Both the position numbers and the translations under genes were made by a program. The notes beneath the pieces are model-generated. The model did no database searches. It was not told the DNA's origin and saw only the letters and a program-made list of their open reading frames with translations. Positions 37,502 through 47,997 of a stretch of 64,000 nt of DNA are shown here, piece by piece. The stretch covers positions 62,001 through 126,000 of the forward strand of contig JAFYQI010000008.1 in the NCBI GenBank assembly GCA_017547175.1, read 5' to 3'. The stretch's first letter is position 1. Each line of letters starts with the position of its first letter. The DNA is from Alistipes sp. GTDB taxonomy: Bacteria; Bacteroidota; Bacteroidia; Bacteroidales; Rikenellaceae.

Positions 37502-40500
37502 TTAGAACGTTACATTAAGACCAAACGTAAAGGTACGCGTCTTGGGATAAGCGTTGTAGTCGTAGTTCGGCGTCGGGAAACCATCAACACCACCCGAACC
37601 GGTGTTCACGTCGGGATCCAGACCCGAGTAACCCGTCAGACAGAAGAGGTTCGAACCGGTGAAGTAGATGCGGAACTTCTCGATCTTCACCTTCTTGAGC
37701 CACTTCGAAGGCAGCGAGTAACCTACCGTCAGGTTCTGCAGACGCAGGTACGAAGCATCCTCAATGAAATCCGACGATACGAGAGCGAACTGCGAGTGAG
37801 CCATCGGCAGCGTAGCGTTCTGGTTCATAGCATCAAGCTGAGCAGGATCCCAAACCAGACCCAGGTCACCGTTAGCGTCTACACCGTAGATCTTGTAGCA
37901 ATCGGCAACGATAGCCAGGTGGTTAGCACCCAGGTTGTTGTCCTTGTTACCCCACTGCGTGTGCATAGCATTGGCGTTGTAAACCTTACCACCGATCTGA
38001 TAGGTAAATGCAGCCGAGAAATCGAGGTTCTTCCAGTTACCGTTGAGCGTGAAACCACCCGTGTGGTGCGGCATCATCTCACCTACGATCGTCTCGTCCT
38101 CCAGGTCGAGGTCACCGTCCTTATCCAGATCCTTGAACTTCGGCATACCGGGGTAAGCGAGCTGACCCTCAGCAACATGCTTGCTAAGATCCGTATTCTG
38201 ATACGATACAAGCGAAGCGGTGATATCAGGCACACCGGGCTTCAGCGTGTAAACGCCATCAGCATAGGTAAAGTCATCGGTCGTATAGAAACCATCAGCA
38301 ACGAAGCCCATTACCGTACCTACGGGCTGACCCACGCGGATCACGTAGTCGTAGTTCGGGAAGCGAGCCGTCGAACCCCAGTTCGTGTGGGCGTCAGCCA
38401 GCGCGTTCTCCTCGATAGCCTCGATGTTGTTCTTGTTGTAGCTATAGGTTACGTTCAACGAGAGGTTGAAATCCTTCTTGCGAACCAGGTCAGCACCCAA
38501 CGCTACCTCGACACCCTTATTCGAGGTCTCGGCCACGTTGCGGAACTGATACGAGTAACCCGACGATGCATCGGTCGGAACCTTCATCAGGATATCGTTC
38601 GTCGAATTCCAGTAACCATCTACGCTACCACGCAGGCGACCATTCCAGAAGCTGAAATCGAGACCCAAGTTGCGCGAAACGGTCGTCTCCCACTTCAGAT
38701 CCGGATTCGGCTTCATATCACCCGGCAGGTAGATCGTATCACCGGCAGCGTTCGTACCGGTCTTCCACGTACCCTTCCACAGCGATGCGCTGATGTTATC
38801 GGCACCCGACGTACCATACGACAGACGGAGCTTCAAGTTATCGAGCCAATCGCGCGTATTCTCCATGAAGGCCTCATCCGAGATACGCCATGCGGCAGCA
38901 GCTGCGGGGAAGTAACCCCACTGGTTGTTCTGAGCAAACTTCGACGAAGCATCGGCACGGAACGTAGCGGTCAACAGATACTTACCCTTGAACGAGTAGT
39001 TAGCACGACCGAAGAACGAAACGGTCTTCGAGGGGGTACCCAAGTTGTTCGACCACTGCGAGAGAACACCGCTGGTCTTGAAACCACCTGCACCGTACAT
39101 GTTCATCATACCGAAAGCGTTGTCCATCGTAAAGCCTGCGGGATAGTCGTAACCGGTGAAAGCCGAGCTGTTCGAGTTCGAAGCGAGCAACTCATTACCG
39201 GCCAGGATCGAGAGCGAGTGGTTCTCACCCAGGCCCTGTACCTCATAGTTCAAAGTCGTAGCCCAACGTACGCCATAGCCGTCGCCCTTCGAGAGCTTAG
39301 CCGAGTTGTAAGCGTTAGCCGATGCCTCCGAACCTGCATCCCAAGTCTTCGACTCCGACCAGTTGCGGTTGAGCGAGATCTCCGACTTAGCCGTCATACC
39401 CTTGAAGGGCTTCCAGGTCAGACCACCGGTTGCACGAATGCGCTGACGGTTCTCAACCTCCGTGTAGTTGTCGATAACAGCTACGGGGTTCATCGAGGGA
39501 GCTACATTAGCACCACCCTGACCCATGTACGACTCGTTATCCTCACCCATCGGGTTGTCGATCGGACGATACTGGTAAGCCGAGGTCGACAGACCATACT
39601 GCGTACCCTCACGCTTTACATCCGAGTAACGAACGTCAGCATCAAAGGTCAGCGTCTTAGCCAGCTTGTGCGAGAACTTGATGTTGGCATTCCAACGACG
39701 GAAACCGGTCTCAATACGGTTACCGGCATCCTCCATGAAGTTCACCGATGCATAGAGGTTCGTCTTCTCATTACCGGTCGACATCGAAATGTCATGGCTC
39801 TGAGCATAAGCCGTCTGCATCAGGTCGTTCACGTAGTTGTGAGCCTGAACATTCTTATACTTCTCAAGGTTGTTGCCATACTTCGAACCGAGGCCGAAAT
39901 ACTTAGCTACATTGTCAGCATAGCTGGCACCGGTCTCCATACCCTGCGACCAGGTGTAGAGTACATAGTCGTAAGCATCCAACACGTCAAGGATCTCGGG
40001 CTTAGCCTTAATCTGATAGTAGCCGTTGTAGCGAACCGTCGTCTTCTGATCCTTCGAACCACCCTTCGTCGTTACGAGGATAACACCGTTAGCACCACGA
40101 GCACCATAGATAGCCGTCGAAGCAGCATCCTTCAGTACGTCGATCGACTCGATGTTGTCGGCCGGGATGTCCGAAATGTCGCTTACCTGCACACCGTCCA
40201 CGATGAAGAGCGGCTCGTTCGACTGCGTAATCGAACCACCACCACGTACGCGAACAGCCATACCTGCACCGGGACGACCGTCCTGCGAGGTTACCTGTAC
40301 ACCGGGGAGCTGACCCTGCAGGGCCTGAGCGATGTTCGCTACGGGGTTGGCAGCGAGCTTCTCACCCGTTACCGAAGCCACCGAACCGGTCAAATCGCGA
40401 CGCTTCACCGTACCGTAACCGATAACGACTACGTCCTCGATACCCGTGGCATCCTCCTGCAGCGTCACCTCGATCGAGGTCTTACCTGCAACAGCCACGC

Positions 40501-40750
40501 GCGTGTCAGCCATACCGATGTACGATACAACCAGCACGTTGTTCTTTGCGTCAGGTACATTCAGCGTAAACGAACCGTCCACACCTGTACTTGCTCCCAG
40601 AGTAGTGCCTTCTACAACTACGGCTGCACCGATCACCGGCTCACCAGCTGCATCTTTCACGACTCCTCGCACAGTCTGAGCCTCAGCAGCAAAGGCAAGG
40701 CCCAATCCCAACACGAAAGTCAGGACAAACTTGAGCGTAAAGTTTTTCAT
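37502..40750 (-). CDS. SusC/RagA-like TonB-linked outer-membrane receptor
   Basis: 1082 aa. Signal peptide ending in AEA/QTVRG, an N-terminal carboxypeptidase-like (CarboxypepD_reg) domain (GVVKDAAGEPVIGAAVVVEGT), a plug with DVVVIGYGTVKRRDLTGSVA and YGARGANGVILVTTK, then a 22-strand barrel ending in FTFGLNVTF. It imports substrate across the outer membrane using TonB energy, with the SusD partner just downstream. No ECF sigma/anti-sigma pair is adjacent. A promoter is visible at 40826-40856. Confidence 0.95.
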   Translation of the reverse strand: MKNFTLKFVLTFVLGLGLAFAAEAQTVRGVVKDAAGEPVIGAAVVVEGTTLGASTGVDGSFTLNVPDAKNNVLVVSYIGMADTRVAVAGKTSIEVTLQEDATGIEDVVVIGYGTVKRRDLTGSVASVTGEKLAANPVANIAQALQGQLPGVQVTSQDGRPGAGMAVRVRGGGSITQSNEPLFIVDGVQVSDISDIPADNIESIDVLKDAASTAIYGARGANGVILVTTKGGSKDQKTTVRYNGYYQIKAKPEILDVLDAYDYVLYTWSQGMETGASYADNVAKYFGLGSKYGNNLEKYKNVQAHNYVNDLMQTAYAQSHDISMSTGNEKTNLYASVNFMEDAGNRIETGFRRWNANIKFSHKLAKTLTFDADVRYSDVKREGTQYGLSTSAYQYRPIDNPMGEDNESYMGQGGANVAPSMNPVAVIDNYTEVENRQRIRATGGLTWKPFKGMTAKSEISLNRNWSESKTWDAGSEASANAYNSAKLSKGDGYGVRWATTLNYEVQGLGENHSLSILAGNELLASNSNSSAFTGYDYPAGFTMDNAFGMMNMYGAGGFKTSGVLSQWSNNLGTPSKTVSFFGRANYSFKGKYLLTATFRADASSKFAQNNQWGYFPAAAAAWRISDEAFMENTRDWLDNLKLRLSYGTSGADNISASLWKGTWKTGTNAAGDTIYLPGDMKPNPDLKWETTVSRNLGLDFSFWNGRLRGSVDGYWNSTNDILMKVPTDASSGYSYQFRNVAETSNKGVEVALGADLVRKKDFNLSLNVTYSYNKNNIEAIEENALADAHTNWGSTARFPNYDYVIRVGQPVGTVMGFVADGFYTTDDFTYADGVYTLKPGVPDITASLVSYQNTDLSKHVAEGQLAYPGMPKFKDLDKDGDLDLEDETIVGEMMPHHTGGFTLNGNWKNLDFSAAFTYQIGGKVYNANAMHTQWGNKDNNLGANHLAIVADCYKIYGVDANGDLGLVWDPAQLDAMNQNATLPMAHSQFALVSSDFIEDASYLRLQNLTVGYSLPSKWLKKVKIEKFRIYFTGSNLFCLTGYSGLDPDVNTGSGGVDGFPTPNYDYNAYPKTRTFTFGLNVTF

Positions 40751-41290
40751 TGTAATTTTTTTTAGTTAATAGTAAGATGTTTGCTTTCTGCGCCAAATAG
40801 GAATACAAAAAGTGGAATTACCACGTAAAAATAATACGTTTTTTTCAATCCGCAAAAAAAATCCACCAATTTTTCAATAAATCGCCCCTAGAGTACATTT
40901 TGAGGCCGGTTACAATTTATAGCATCCAAAAGCAAACAAAGTCCATTTCGTAATTATTTTCCCGAATACCACCCGCTATTTTAAAAATATTAACAAAAAG
41001 ACGGTGTATTTATACATTTATATCACATCCCATTCCGTTGCATACCTATATATAATATAGGCTGCCTCCGTTGACACCTTCCTGCTTTCCTAATTTTTTT
41101 ATACACCTATCGAGAGCTGCTGAAGCCACCCTTTACGCCGCAACCTCGAAGCACCGCCAAGACGTCGACGCGCACCACGTCCCCGCCGATGATCGCTCCG
41201 AAACAAAGCCCCAGGCAAAGCTTATTTAGCAAAAATTAAAAATAATTGGATAAAAATGTAAAAATCCCATTGGATTTTAATTTTTTTGAT
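40751..41290. other. AT-rich regulatory region between divergent units
   Basis: On the minus strand TTTG (40856-40853), a 19-base gap and TATTTTTA (40833-40826) form a plausible promoter for susC. An inverted repeat CCTATA/TATAGG lies near 41045-41061. No gene is seen in this stretch. Confidence 0.5.
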
Positions 41291-41401
41291 TACCTTTGCA
41301 CTCGAGAGTCGAAAGAGACATTCGTTGGAGTTTCGGCATCTTGTTAGAAAAGTGTAATTGGAGAGCCCTTGCCTTTCATTGAAAGGTGAGGGTTTTTTGT
41401 T
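41291..41401 (+). ncRNA. Candidate small RNA of about 95 nt
   Basis: A TACCTTTG -7 box (41291-41298, with ATTG about 18 bases before it) is followed by about 70 bases with no start codon-led gene, then a strong terminator: CCCTTGCCTTTC pairs with GAAAGGTGAGGG (two wobbles), followed by six Ts. Promoter and terminator frame a transcript of about 41305-41400. I do not recognise it as a known RNA family. Confidence 0.45.
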
Positions 41402-42954
<1,553 letters not shown>

Positions 42955-42970
42955 TCCGAATTGATATTTC

Positions 42971-43038
42971 ACGCCTCTTTTGGCGTTATACTTACCCCGT
43001 AGTTCCTCACATACGTCAGTATGCTCCGGACTACGGGG
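42971..43038 (+). terminator. Hairpins after enolase
   Basis: A small ACGCC/GGCGT hairpin (42971-42986) is followed by a two-tier hairpin in which CCCCGTAGT (42995-43003) pairs with ACTACGGGG (43030-43038) and an inner CATAC/GTATG closes on GTCA. The T tract is short (three), so termination may be partial or the structure may have another role. Confidence 0.5.
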
Positions 43039-43203
43039 TTTCGTATGCCTAAAAAATAGGCGCAAACGATCTGTTCGGAGCTTTGGGTGGGGCGTCATCG
43101 CATGTCGTGGGCCACTCGGCCGTACACTCCGGCGACAGTTTCAAGGCCAAAACGGTAAAAAAGATGAATTTAGGAATGTGTTTAACAAATTATTCTTCCG
43201 AAA
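43039..43203. other. Spacer between enolase and L31
   Basis: No gene is seen. A small GCCTA/TAGGC hairpin at about 43047-43062 is the only structure noted. Confidence 0.4.
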
Positions 43204-43235
43204 TTTGGTTTTCGTTAAAACTATTCCTACCTTTG
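43204..43235 (+). promoter_or_regulatory. rpmE2 promoter
   Basis: TTTG 43204-43207, 20-base gap, TACCTTTG 43228-43235; start codon at 43276. Confidence 0.83.
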
Positions 43236-43275
43236 TCGCGCTTAAGCAAATAACACATTTAAAACAAAAACGCAA

Positions 43276-43545
43276 ATGAAAAAGGGTATTCATCCGGAGA
43301 ATTATCGTTTGGTGGCATTCAAGGATATGTCGAATGACCACGTGTTTTTGTGTCGGTCCGCCGTTTCGACGAAAGAGACTATCGAGGTGAACGGCGAAAC
43401 CTATCCCGTGTATAAGATGGAAATCTCGAACACGTCGCACCCGTTCTACACGGGTAAGATGAAGCTCGTAGATACCGCCGGTCGCGTCGATAAGTTTATG
43501 AGCCGCTACGCAAAGCGCTACGATAAGAAGAACGCTGCGAAGTAA
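43276..43545 (+). CDS. rpmE2: 50S ribosomal protein L31 type B
   Basis: 89 aa. MKKGIHPENYRLVAFKDMSN and the ISNTSHPFYTGK motif identify L31. The zinc-binding CxxC pairs of the type A protein are absent, so this is the zinc-independent paralogue. In Bacteroidetes type B is often the only L31. It has its own promoter and a terminator at 43562-43595. Confidence 0.96.
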   Translation: MKKGIHPENYRLVAFKDMSNDHVFLCRSAVSTKETIEVNGETYPVYKMEISNTSHPFYTGKMKLVDTAGRVDKFMSRYAKRYDKKNAAK

Positions 43546-43561
43546 TTTTTCGTCAGTCGAA

Positions 43562-43595
43562 CGAGGGGATCCGATAGGTTCCCCTTTTTTTTGTG
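43562..43595 (+). terminator. rpmE2 terminator
   Basis: GAGGGGATCC and GGTTCCCC pair around GATA, followed by eight Ts. Confidence 0.8.
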
Positions 43596-43734
43596 CCGTA
43601 TATGGAAGGAGGAGAGGGAGGATAATGCGAAAATTCAACACGGAAAGTTTGTCGCTAACTTTTCGATTGCCACCTAAATCATTGGGGCTGCATAGCATCA
43701 ACTACGCAGCCCCAATGTTATCTTGTGAACCATA

Positions 43735-45489
43735 TCAGAATTCAATGATAAGATCATAGGGACGACCTCCCAATGCAAACGAGATACGATACTCGCCGGC
43801 GGTGTAGGAGGAGCAATCAATCCCCACCTTCGTGTAGGAGGCAACTTCACCCGAAGTCACCGTAGCTCCACTATCAACGCGCGTGACGGTGTATTGAATA
43901 GCCATCGGGGCATCGAATGAGAGCGTATTGCCAATCTTCGAGTAGATGATATGCAGCCCTTGGGCAATTGTTGCGGGTGTGGCTTTCAGCAAAATCTGCC
44001 AAGGAGCCGAATCAAACGAACGAACCACCTGCCAACTATTAGTGCTACGCTCCAGGAAGACTGCTGCGACATAATCACCCTCTTCAATCGTGTTAGAGAG
44101 TTTGCAGGCAATACTGCTATAGAGGAAACCGTTGTTTGGCTCAACCTCATTCCAATCATAGGTGCTGGATATAATACCCTTTTGCGTGCCATCTTGGGCA
44201 AAATGGGCGATAGCAAACGAACCGGTATAAGCGATAGTACCAACGTTATAGAGGGGCATTGACACATAGAACGAAACACCTTGCGCAAACTTTGTGGCAT
44301 TCGTTCGTACACCCACGAAGTTGCTATTGCTAGAGGTACCCGTCTCTAAGCAATCCACATAGGTCGATGTACCATCCGGATCGGGGCTGAGACCAAAAAC
44401 AGCATCCTGGCTTTGAGCAAATGCATACCCTGTATCGGCGGGTTTCAGAATATCAACATTGTAGTATCCGTTAGCCGAGCCGCTCCAACCCCAGTTGTAG
44501 TGGAAAAAGCCGGCTGTGTCGTAACCATCGCAAATGAATTGGTGTCCACCAGAATTGCCCGAACCTCCATACAATATCGGACGTCCGTTATCGAGCTCCG
44601 CCTTGAGCATCGCAATCCACTCGGCATCGGTACGCGATCGGCGATAGATCAACGTCGAACTTTTGCTATATCGCATCGTGCTCTGCATAGCACTCAACAG
44701 ATTTTGAGTCAAGGCGCCCGTACCTCCATCTCCCTGACCACCAACGCCGTAATCGGCTTTGACCAAAGCACCGATATCGGCCATAAGACGAGCCACCGCA
44801 TTAGCTTGCTCCGCCGTGTAGTTTGTGTATTGGAGCGGCATGAGGCTGTAGTCATACGTACCGAGTGTACGCGAAGGAACGTAGATACCATGTGTCGAGG
44901 TGGTATAAGCAGCTGTTGAACCACTCACCGAAGTCGGCCACCCATAGTATTTGCAAATGATAGCTGCAGCGGTTGCCACACAACCCGTAACGGTCCGACC
45001 TCGACCATTTAAATAGGGACATTCTCCGTTATAGGGGGCTTGTTGATCCCACAAAGCGGTTTCAAGCAGACGCACAGCCGTTGCCGATTTGGGTGTCGCC
45101 GAGGCATTGGCCTCAACGCCCGAAGCACGTGCAGCAAGAATGGTCGAACGCACTCCCTCAAGCCAATAGCGCAGGTTGTCAGGCATCGCCTCACTACGGA
45201 AATTGTGCTGATGCGAGTAGCCGAGAATCGGAGTTGCTGCCTCATCACCCGAGACAATAACAAAGCCGGCCGCATCCGTACGGTTATACACATAGAGAGC
45301 CGGCTCTTCGCCCGTACGCGTCATAGCGGTTTCACCGTTCCATACCAAATCAAGCTGAATAGCCGAACGCGTTGCCGTGCGAGCAAAGAAATCGAGTGCA
45401 ATACGGTATGCCTGCTCTTGGCTGATAGGAGCTGAAAACGAGACAAGATGCGCTACAAGCAGTAGGAACATTAAATATATCTTTTTCAT
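43735..45489 (-). CDS. C10 family (streptopain-like) cysteine protease
   Basis: 584 aa from ATG 45489, which begins the signal peptide MKKIYLMFLLLVAHLVSFSA; the ten upstream codons are not signal-like. A Spi-type propeptide (EQAYRIALDFFARTA... AGFVIVSGDEAATPILGYS) precedes the catalytic domain with Cys in RTVTGCVATAAA, His in SGGHQFICDGYD and Asn/Trp in YNWGWSGSANGYY. C-terminal about 200 residues are beta-rich domains. It is a secreted, self-activating papain-fold protease. The gene follows the fimbrillin-like lipoprotein by 13 bases in an apparent operon. Confidence 0.92.
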   Translation of the reverse strand: MKKIYLMFLLLVAHLVSFSAPISQEQAYRIALDFFARTATRSAIQLDLVWNGETAMTRTGEEPALYVYNRTDAAGFVIVSGDEAATPILGYSHQHNFRSEAMPDNLRYWLEGVRSTILAARASGVEANASATPKSATAVRLLETALWDQQAPYNGECPYLNGRGRTVTGCVATAAAIICKYYGWPTSVSGSTAAYTTSTHGIYVPSRTLGTYDYSLMPLQYTNYTAEQANAVARLMADIGALVKADYGVGGQGDGGTGALTQNLLSAMQSTMRYSKSSTLIYRRSRTDAEWIAMLKAELDNGRPILYGGSGNSGGHQFICDGYDTAGFFHYNWGWSGSANGYYNVDILKPADTGYAFAQSQDAVFGLSPDPDGTSTYVDCLETGTSSNSNFVGVRTNATKFAQGVSFYVSMPLYNVGTIAYTGSFAIAHFAQDGTQKGIISSTYDWNEVEPNNGFLYSSIACKLSNTIEEGDYVAAVFLERSTNSWQVVRSFDSAPWQILLKATPATIAQGLHIIYSKIGNTLSFDAPMAIQYTVTRVDSGATVTSGEVASYTKVGIDCSSYTAGEYRISFALGGRPYDLIIEF

Positions 45490-45502
45490 AACGCGTGACC
45501 GA

Positions 45503-46585
45503 TTAAAGGTTTGATACATCCAATTTCGTAATACCCGTGCAATTGGTCAACTCCACGGTGGTTACATTGGTAGCCTTGATGGTAATGGTGTGCGAAGCAG
45601 CACCATCGGTGTAGGTGAAGCTGGTCAGCTCGTCCAACAGCGAAGTAGTACCGTCACCCCACTCAATGGAGCCCATGGCATTTTTCAGCAGCGGTGCAGC
45701 AATCCATGAACCGGTGTGCTCAATCGTAACAACCTGCTGCTGCACCTCACCATTCGTAGCAAAATTCTTCATCGGCTGAATCATATTGCGTGCAATGGTA
45801 ACAGCTTTAGAGGTACTCTTCAAATAGGTCGAGCCGTCGGTAAAAGTCAATACGACCGTAAAACCCTTGCTAAAGGTCACAGGTGGTACGACGATGTAGA
45901 ACTCGGTCGGGGAATCGGTCAGCTGAACGCCCGTACCACAATCAAGGGTGATAGTGCTCTCCTTCTGGTACCAATAAGCGTTCGGGATATCACTGATAGG
46001 GCAGTAAATTTGACCTGCAATCGGCTCCTCGTTGTTACCCGTCAGTGTAATGGATTTCACGGCCTTATCACCCGTGATGCTGAGACGCAGATAGCCTAAT
46101 ACGTTTTGAAACGAGAAGTTCTTACCATCGTCGCTCGCACCGACAATCAGGTTGTCGGTTGCGCCGTAGCTCCCCTTTTTATAATGCTGTACGCTGTTGG
46201 CATCCATAAACAATACGGGAGTACCATTATTTAACCGACCTAGAGAAACTGTCTCCTGACGTAGATAGGCGTAGTAACGGTCAAAAACATAGTCAGTGGC
46301 GTAATTCGTCACGTTATAGGTTCCTCGATAGGTGAACGTACCATTTCGATCACCGGTTTGACCATCAAACTGATAGAGCCGCATATCTGCCGGGCCAGGC
46401 ACTACAATATAGTCACCGGCTGTCCATACGGTCTGTTTGTTGGCGTTGAGTTCCACGCGAGTTGCATCGGTCGGAAGGATCGAGGCATAGATTTTATCGG
46501 TACTGAGATCAGGGGTCTCGGTAGTATCTTTGCTGCACGCGGCCAACACGAAGACCGCGAATGCCAATAAGAGTGTACGTCGCAT
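45503..46585 (-). CDS. Fimbrillin-like lipoprotein
   Basis: 360 aa. SPII signal MRRTLLLAFAVFVLAACSKD. The DATRVELNANKQTVWTAGDYIVV pattern, then GYLRLSITGDKAVKSITLTGNN, are typical of the fimbrillin/Mfa-like lipoproteins of Bacteroidales. The last 70 residues (GSIEWGDGTTS... NCTGITKLDVSNL) add a small beta domain that ends with the beginning of a leucine-rich-like repeat. It may be a surface protein or an assembled fimbrial subunit. It starts three bases after a 40-aa peptide gene and precedes the C10 protease gene by 13 bases. Confidence 0.75.
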   Translation of the reverse strand: MRRTLLLAFAVFVLAACSKDTTETPDLSTDKIYASILPTDATRVELNANKQTVWTAGDYIVVPGPADMRLYQFDGQTGDRNGTFTYRGTYNVTNYATDYVFDRYYAYLRQETVSLGRLNNGTPVLFMDANSVQHYKKGSYGATDNLIVGASDDGKNFSFQNVLGYLRLSITGDKAVKSITLTGNNEEPIAGQIYCPISDIPNAYWYQKESTITLDCGTGVQLTDSPTEFYIVVPPVTFSKGFTVVLTFTDGSTYLKSTSKAVTIARNMIQPMKNFATNGEVQQQVVTIEHTGSWIAAPLLKNAMGSIEWGDGTTSLLDELTSFTYTDGAASHTITIKATNVTTVELTNCTGITKLDVSNL

Positions 46586-46588
46586 AGC

Positions 46589-46711
46589 TTACCAATCAAT
46601 TTCGGGATTCTCGTCGGGATCCTCCAGGTTTGTAGAGTTGGCAAAGCCTAACTCGATCTGAATCTGTATCACTTCCAATTCGGGAGCCAAATACGTCTCT
46701 AGATGTCTCAT
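46589..46711 (-). CDS. 40-aa peptide upstream of the fimbrillin-like gene
   Basis: ATG at 46711, stop at 46589-46591. The peptide starts MRHLETYLAPELEVIQIQIE and ends acidic with EDPDENPEIDW. No signal peptide. Only three bases separate its stop from the next start codon, so translational coupling is likely. Similar short acidic peptides of the form KKYxxPxLExVEIE occur before secreted-protease and fimbrillin loci in Bacteroidales (recalled, not checked). A TAATTTTG box at 46749-46756 may be the operon's -7 element, without an obvious -33. Confidence 0.6.
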   Translation of the reverse strand: MRHLETYLAPELEVIQIQIELGFANSTNLEDPDENPEIDW

Positions 46712-46814
46712 GGTGATCGATTTTGGGTTGAGAAAAATCATTCGTTCACAAAATTACAAATTGAATTCGAAAATCGATGCTAAAAAGCATATAAATATGA
46801 AATCAAAAGCATTT

Positions 46815-46848
46815 TTTGAGGCAACCCCGAAATTATTTTATACCTTTG
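46815..46848 (+). promoter_or_regulatory. Promoter of the coiled-coil lipoprotein gene
   Basis: TTTG 46815-46818, 22-base gap, TACCTTTG 46841-46848; start codon at 46877. Confidence 0.65.
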
Positions 46849-46876
46849 CGACTATTCTAGGAACAATCAAAGAGCT

Positions 46877-47743
46877 ATGAAACAGTTATTCTATCTTTTG
46901 TTGGTAGCCGTGATGGCTTTTCCGTCGTGTGTCTCGAAGCAGGTGGCACTCGAAACCGAATCGCAACGTGATTCGTTGGCACAAGTTGTGCGCACGAAGG
47001 ATTCGCTGATCGAAACGGTCTTTGCCGACATCAACGCCATCAGCGACAACCTGGCCCAAATCAAGGCTCGCGAGAATATCATCACGGCTGTTGACCCCGA
47101 AGGTATCCGCCGTCCGCTGAGCCAAATCAACAGCGATATTGCCGCCATCGACGAACTGATGCAGGAGAATCGCGCACGTCTGGAGGGCATGGAGCGCACA
47201 GCCAAGCAACTCCGCAAGGCCAATGTTAAGATCAAGAGTCTGGAGCGTCTGATCTCCGACCTCAACGGACAACTCGACGAGAAGAACAACGAGATCACGC
47301 AGTTGCGCACACGCGTTGCCGAGATGAGCGTTGAGGTCGAGGTACTGGAGTCAAAACTCGAAAAGGAGATCACCATCCACCGCCAGGAGGTTGATTCGTT
47401 GTCGCGCGACAACAGCAACCTCGACGAGCAGTTACACACCGTCTATTACATCGTCGGCGAAGAAAAACAGCTCCGCGAGGCGCAGATTATCGACAAGCGC
47501 GGTTTCATCGGCCGCACCCTCACCACGGCTGACAGCAACAGCCTCAGTAACTTCCAAAAAGTAGATTCACGAGTTTTGCTGGAGGTCCCCATCCGCCAGA
47601 AGAAGGTCAGCATTGTCACCTCACATCCGGCAGGCACCTACCAGCTGATCGAGAGCGACAACAAGGTAATCCTGAAGCTGGTCATCACCGATCCGGTACG
47701 TTTCTGGGAGACCTCGAAAGTGCTGATCATCAGCTACAAGTAA
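46877..47743 (+). CDS. Coiled-coil lipoprotein of unknown function
   Basis: 288 aa. SPII signal MKQLFYLLLVAVMAFPSCVSK. Residues about 25-185 are nearly continuous heptad repeats (LAQVVRTKDSLIETVFADI, LRKANVKIKSLERLISDLNGQ), followed by a globular C-terminus (QIIDKRGFIGRTLTTAD... PAGTYQLIESDNKVILKLVI). This resembles conserved Bacteroidetes lipoproteins annotated only as hypothetical. It is likely periplasmic and membrane-anchored. Monocistronic, with a terminator at 47764-47806. Confidence 0.85.
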   Translation: MKQLFYLLLVAVMAFPSCVSKQVALETESQRDSLAQVVRTKDSLIETVFADINAISDNLAQIKARENIITAVDPEGIRRPLSQINSDIAAIDELMQENRARLEGMERTAKQLRKANVKIKSLERLISDLNGQLDEKNNEITQLRTRVAEMSVEVEVLESKLEKEITIHRQEVDSLSRDNSNLDEQLHTVYYIVGEEKQLREAQIIDKRGFIGRTLTTADSNSLSNFQKVDSRVLLEVPIRQKKVSIVTSHPAGTYQLIESDNKVILKLVITDPVRFWETSKVLIISYK

Positions 47744-47763
47744 CACCAAGCAAAGCAATCACG

Positions 47764-47806
47764 CAGAGGGTGTCCGACAAAACAAGTCGTGACACCCTCT
47801 TCTTTG
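47764..47806 (+). terminator. Terminator of the coiled-coil lipoprotein gene
   Basis: AGAGGGTGTC and GACACCCTCT pair, with TTCTTTG downstream. Confidence 0.75.
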
Positions 47807-47997
47807 TTACACGACAAGACTTCGGCACGAACCAAACGTCCCACACAAAAAAAAGCAGCAAAAGCGATCGGCATTCAACCAAATTTATTATATTTGTATG
47901 ATTTTGGCGGAGAAGGTTTTTCAAAACAGACGAAACAACTCCCCGACTCCGTTTATAAAGAGCCGAAACAAACAACAACACATAAAAACAAGAACCG

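Noticed and set aside
35618..40765. A 1715-codon open frame on the plus strand opposite the first SusC/SusD genes
   Set aside because: It lies entirely antisense to two clear genes, its translation is rich in Arg, Val, Thr and Leu without motifs, and it is explained by biased third-codon positions of the real genes.
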